Shown: positions 35,880 to 38,901 of the stretch, piece after piece | How positions within the stretch are numbered: the first letter of the stretch is position 1 | Layout: every line of letters starts with the position of its first letter | Source of the DNA: Pseudomonadota bacterium | GTDB lineage: Bacteria > Pseudomonadota > Gammaproteobacteria > Berkiellales > Berkiellaceae | Direction of reading: 5' to 3' | DNA length: 38,901 nt | Assembly (NCBI GenBank): GCA_018241965.1 | Contig: JAFECS010000049.1 | Span: 10,990 to 49,890 of the forward strand | Notes under the pieces: model-generated | Seen by the model: only the letters and a program-made list of their open reading frames with translations | Database searches by the model: none | What the model was told of the DNA's origin: nothing | Program-made: the position numbers and the translations under genes

Positions 35880-36515
35880 ATGGAACATTTACTCACCAAA
35901 GGCCTCATACGCTATATTGAGGCGACAAGTAACCAAGAGCCCCCCCTGCTTGATAGTTTGCGCCATGAAACAACGCATACCGTGGGTATGAGCAACATGC
36001 TCTGCGGCCCTGTAGAGGGGATGTTGCTACAAATGTTGGTTAAAATTTCGCAGGCAAAAACCTGCTTAGAACTTGGGACTTTCACCGGTTACTCTGCGCT
36101 CTATATGGCGGCGGGTCTACCTGTGGATGGTAAATTAATTACCTGTGAAGCTGAACCCAAGCATGCTGCCATTGCCCAACGTTTTTTTGATAAAAGCCCT
36201 CATGGTCATAAAATTGAAATAAGACTTGGACAAGCGGCTACGACTATTGAATCGCTAGATGAAACTTTTGATTTGATTTTTATCGATGCTGATAAAGGGA
36301 ATTACCCATTATATTATGAAAAACTTGTCCCCAAACTTCGCCAAAACGGGATAATGGTCGTAGATAATGCGCTGCGCGGTGGCGATGTGGTTGCGCCAAA
36401 AGATAATGGTTCACGCGCTATAGACAAATTAAATCAAATGGCACGCCAAGATCCTCGTGTGGATACGGTGATGCTGAGTGTGCGTGATGGGATTTTGCTG
36501 TGTCTAAAGTGTTAA
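35880..36515 (+). CDS. SAM-dependent O-methyltransferase (COMT/CCoAOMT type)
   Basis: The 211-aa class I methyltransferase has the SAM motif LELGTFTGYSALYMA, the acidic motif ITCEAEPKHAAIA, FIDADKGNY with the divalent-metal Asp, and VVDNALRGGDV, all characteristic of family-3 cation-dependent O-methyltransferases. Bacterial members methylate catechol-like or small phenolic substrates; the substrate here is unknown. It is divergent from pcnB across 101 bp. The downstream 142 bases are AT-rich with no convincing terminator. Confidence 0.92.
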   Translation: MEHLLTKGLIRYIEATSNQEPPLLDSLRHETTHTVGMSNMLCGPVEGMLLQMLVKISQAKTCLELGTFTGYSALYMAAGLPVDGKLITCEAEPKHAAIAQRFFDKSPHGHKIEIRLGQAATTIESLDETFDLIFIDADKGNYPLYYEKLVPKLRQNGIMVVDNALRGGDVVAPKDNGSRAIDKLNQMARQDPRVDTVMLSVRDGILLCLKC

Positions 36516-36657
36516 CTGGCTTAATAACGAAATGCCTGTTAAAAAAAAGTATAATAATAAAAAACAAAAATTAATGATAAAATCACCACTCTAAAAAAAA
36601 CGATAGTGCACATGGATTTTGTGTAATTACAACCTTTGATAAAAACACAATAAGACC

Positions 36658-38901
36658 ATGAGCAAAATAGGCCCAAAATCAAACCCCTCAGGCAAACAAG
36701 TTCATACTGTACAAGTACAACAAGGCACACTTGTTAAAAGTACACTCGATTTTGATACCATCACTACCAACATCATTAAAAAAGTAAGTAGGCATTTACC
36801 AAAACCAAACCATCCTGAATATACGCGCGTATTGGAAGAATTTAAGCCACTACTCACAGGGCACTTGACTGCAAATAAGATTTTGTCAACATTTCATAAC
36901 CGCTTAAAATCCGACAACATTGCCTTACTTCAAGCACTAGCACAGAACAATATTGAAAACAGAAAAGGGATGATTGAAATTCTTTGTCAAAGAATTAATT
37001 CTAGCCATTTCTTTTTAAATACGGTTATTCCTTTGTTTGATGTCGATAAATTATATGAATTTAAAGTAAACTTAGTAAATATACTGTGGGAAGATATTGT
37101 TGCACTAATGAACAATATCGCTTTTCTATATGAAAAAAATATTTCAACCCCCGCAGAAAAAATTGCTCATTTTGAAATAGCGCAGCATTATTTTTCTCTA
37201 CTTGACATTTATGCTAACGATTTTACCACCATTTTAGATGATGTATTGTTTGAAAGGCCAACCAAGTTAAGCGCAGTTATTGTCAGTGAAATCAAAAGAA
37301 ATTTATTTTATGGGTATAATAATTTTGTTAATATTTATGGCGATTATGCCTTTATCTGCGGATTTGTTTCTCAATTTGATGATGCAAAAAAAGCGTATGT
37401 AAAAGCCAAAAAGCTATTTTTATTTTTGAAAGAGCATCAAAATCCTTTGGCTGCTTGTTCTGGGGAGGCGCCCGACATCTTCAAAGACAGAGTTGCGCGC
37501 ATGGAACAAAAGTTAAATTATTTAAAAGCAGCTTATGATGATGAACATCCTAGCCCCCTCAATGGTTTAGTGGGAACATTAAATACTTTTCAAGAAGAGT
37601 TTCAAAAAGATCTATTAAAGTTGCAAAGCAGCACTTATGTGCCTAGCCCCCCTTTAACCGATGAAGAATTTAAACGTTACCTCAAAGAGCTAGAACAAGA
37701 CGTCCAAAACACAAAATTGTTACTTGACGCAATCAAGACTGAAAAGTTGGAAGAATTTAGTATCAGCTTTCGTATGCATTTAATGCACACAATGACTTAT
37801 TGCTCACAATTAGGAAACGCAACGCCCTTGCAGGCTAAAAATTTGTTAGTGCCTATCAAAGAGATTTTTGTGCTCTGGCGAAAAGCAGCAGATAGCTGGC
37901 CCGGGAATATGACACATCGCAGGATACTTGGCATTTTTGATAGCTTGTGTCGTGCGTGTATTACGGCAAGCGTTGCCATAGCTACTGCCGGCACAGCAAA
38001 ACCAGCTGCCCTACCAGCTCCTGCGCCAGCGCCAGCGCCAGCGCCAAGCATGCCTTTAGAACCTGCTGCATTACCTTCAAGCTCTTTGGTTCCCAAAGAG
38101 GAAACCTTGGAAGAAAAAATGACTAAGTGCAGCCAGCTAGCAAAAGAAATGCAAAAAGATGTGACGCGTTTGATAGAAAAAAGTCGTACCGGAAAAATAA
38201 GAACTTCTCCTATTCCTCCTGAGGTACAGTGTGAGCGAATGCAAGCAGTAAAACAATTATTACTGAATATTAGCGAAGCGGCAGAACCTTCAACAAAGTT
38301 AGGCCAACTAATACCACTTATAACGCGGACTAAAAACTTAATTATTGATATAAATCAATTTATTGGACATAACATGCTATCTCAAGTTCTACAAACTGCC
38401 TCCTCAGTGCTAAGCTCCCTAAGTAGTTTATTTGCTGTCACCTCTACAACGCCCGATGCTGATATTGTTGATACGCTCAAGCGCACAGGTGAAGCAATAG
38501 AAGAAGAGCAACGAAGACTTGAAGAACCTCCCAAACCAGAAATAGAAGTAGCACCAACGCCAGCCCCTACTTCCCCTAAGCCAATAGAAGATAAATCCCC
38601 TGAAAAAACTTCTCCCGTTTTGAGCGCACCCACAAGAAGAGGAAGAACCAAAACAAGTCACAGACACGAAGCGAGCACTGATGCCCCGCCAAAAGAAGAC
38701 GACAATATCCCCGTTGTTAAAGAAATACTGCAGTTTGTAAGTTTACCTGATGTTTCTTCAGAAAAAAAACTAGATAGAATGGCTAAAAAAGCCAAAAAAA
38801 GAGAAGTAAAAGATGGCGCCATGCAAGCATTGGCCTTATCAAAACAACAAAAAGAACAAGAAGCACGAGAAAAAGAACAGGCAAGAGCGCTAAAAGAACG
38901 A
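36658..38901 (+). CDS. Giant helical protein, paralogue of the 2271-aa protein (3' partial)
   Basis: From ATG 36658 the frame stays open for 748 codons to the window edge, so the gene continues outside. After a polar start of about 35 residues comes helical, TPR-like sequence. From LCQ (109) through Trp144 to YANDF the spacing equals that of residues 87-167 in the 2271-aa protein, 81 positions without a gap, about one in five identical by eye and many conservative. A Pro/Ala run (PAPAPAPAPAP, about 453-463) marks a linker, residues about 615-670 are Pro/Glu/Ser-rich, and the last 50 visible residues are a Lys/Glu-rich coiled coil. No signal peptide. The ribosome site is weak. Whether it ends in a nucleotidyltransferase domain cannot be seen here. 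Confidence 0.8.
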   Translation, partial: MSKIGPKSNPSGKQVHTVQVQQGTLVKSTLDFDTITTNIIKKVSRHLPKPNHPEYTRVLEEFKPLLTGHLTANKILSTFHNRLKSDNIALLQALAQNNIENRKGMIEILCQRINSSHFFLNTVIPLFDVDKLYEFKVNLVNILWEDIVALMNNIAFLYEKNISTPAEKIAHFEIAQHYFSLLDIYANDFTTILDDVLFERPTKLSAVIVSEIKRNLFYGYNNFVNIYGDYAFICGFVSQFDDAKKAYVKAKKLFLFLKEHQNPLAACSGEAPDIFKDRVARMEQKLNYLKAAYDDEHPSPLNGLVGTLNTFQEEFQKDLLKLQSSTYVPSPPLTDEEFKRYLKELEQDVQNTKLLLDAIKTEKLEEFSISFRMHLMHTMTYCSQLGNATPLQAKNLLVPIKEIFVLWRKAADSWPGNMTHRRILGIFDSLCRACITASVAIATAGTAKPAALPAPAPAPAPAPSMPLEPAALPSSSLVPKEETLEEKMTKCSQLAKEMQKDVTRLIEKSRTGKIRTSPIPPEVQCERMQAVKQLLLNISEAAEPSTKLGQLIPLITRTKNLIIDINQFIGHNMLSQVLQTASSVLSSLSSLFAVTSTTPDADIVDTLKRTGEAIEEEQRRLEEPPKPEIEVAPTPAPTSPKPIEDKSPEKTSPVLSAPTRRGRTKTSHRHEASTDAPPKEDDNIPVVKEILQFVSLPDVSSEKKLDRMAKKAKKREVKDGAMQALALSKQQKEQEAREKEQARALKER

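Noticed and set aside
36511..36548. Imperfect inverted repeat after the O-methyltransferase gene as a terminator
   Set aside because: It has a mismatch, a 13-base loop and is followed by A rather than T on the coding strand.
36539..36730. Minus-strand 63-aa frame, Cys- and Val-rich
   Set aside because: It overlaps the start of the long plus-strand frame at 36658, has no ribosome site and is odd in composition; an antisense shadow.
37797..38667. Minus-strand frames rich in Gly, Ser and Ala
   Set aside because: They are antisense to the open 748-codon frame; their composition comes from the Pro/Ala and Ser/Pro linkers on the plus strand.
1..38901. CRISPR arrays, tRNA or rRNA genes, transposases
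   Set aside because: No regularly spaced repeats, clover-leaf sequence, rRNA-like block or transposase motif was seen in the gaps or frames.

Overview
The window is bacterial chromosome, AT-rich, with short intergenic gaps. Housekeeping proteins (DksA, PcnB, FolK, Pgi, Acs) look gammaproteobacterial. They are interleaved with proteins that carry eukaryotic-like or effector-like features: a Dbl-homology RhoGEF-like domain, ankyrin- and Sel1-like pieces, and giant helical proteins. Together with polyhydroxybutyrate genes this points to an intracellular, protist- or host-associated member of the Legionellales (Legionella/Coxiella/Berkiella-like). That placement is inference; there is no rRNA or other marker here.

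Layout. 1-1280: 3' part of an APH-AAA kinase fusion. 1369-3505: two minus-strand orphan genes, one exported, bracketed by a 24-bp direct repeat. 3934-5512: a hipBA toxin-antitoxin operon behind three operator-like palindromes whose centres lie exactly 49 bp apart. 5516-9802: sfsA, dksA, a nitroreductase, a small membrane protein, an orphan gene and a PaaI-like thioesterase. 9814-22846: an accessory, effector-like block. It holds a 2271-aa protein ending in a poly(A)-polymerase/CCA-type nucleotidyltransferase head, a RhoGEF-like protein, a multi-pass membrane protein, a Sel1-like protein, an acyl-CoA-dehydrogenase-like protein, an ankyrin-like protein and a small peptide gene. 23082-26790: a 712-aa protein, a zinc alcohol dehydrogenase and a secreted SnoaL-like protein.

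26846-31859: a minus-strand set acs-phaA-phaB-phaR-phaP. It would run from acetate to acetyl-CoA to 3-hydroxybutyryl-CoA and add the PHB regulator and granule protein; the synthase PhaC is not in the window. 32008-32313: a bacteriocin/microcin-like precursor with a double-glycine-type leader, its own terminator and an upstream palindrome. 32356-35778: pcnB-folK-pgi, an overlapping operon. 35880-36515: an O-methyltransferase. 36658 to the right edge: a long open frame with no stop. Its N-terminal part aligns without gaps to the 2271-aa protein over about 81 residues, so it is probably a second member of the same giant family.

The best candidates for undescribed biology are the giant nucleotidyltransferase family, the bacterial RhoGEF-like protein and the bacteriocin-like peptide. 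All functions are read from motifs by eye; no database search was run.
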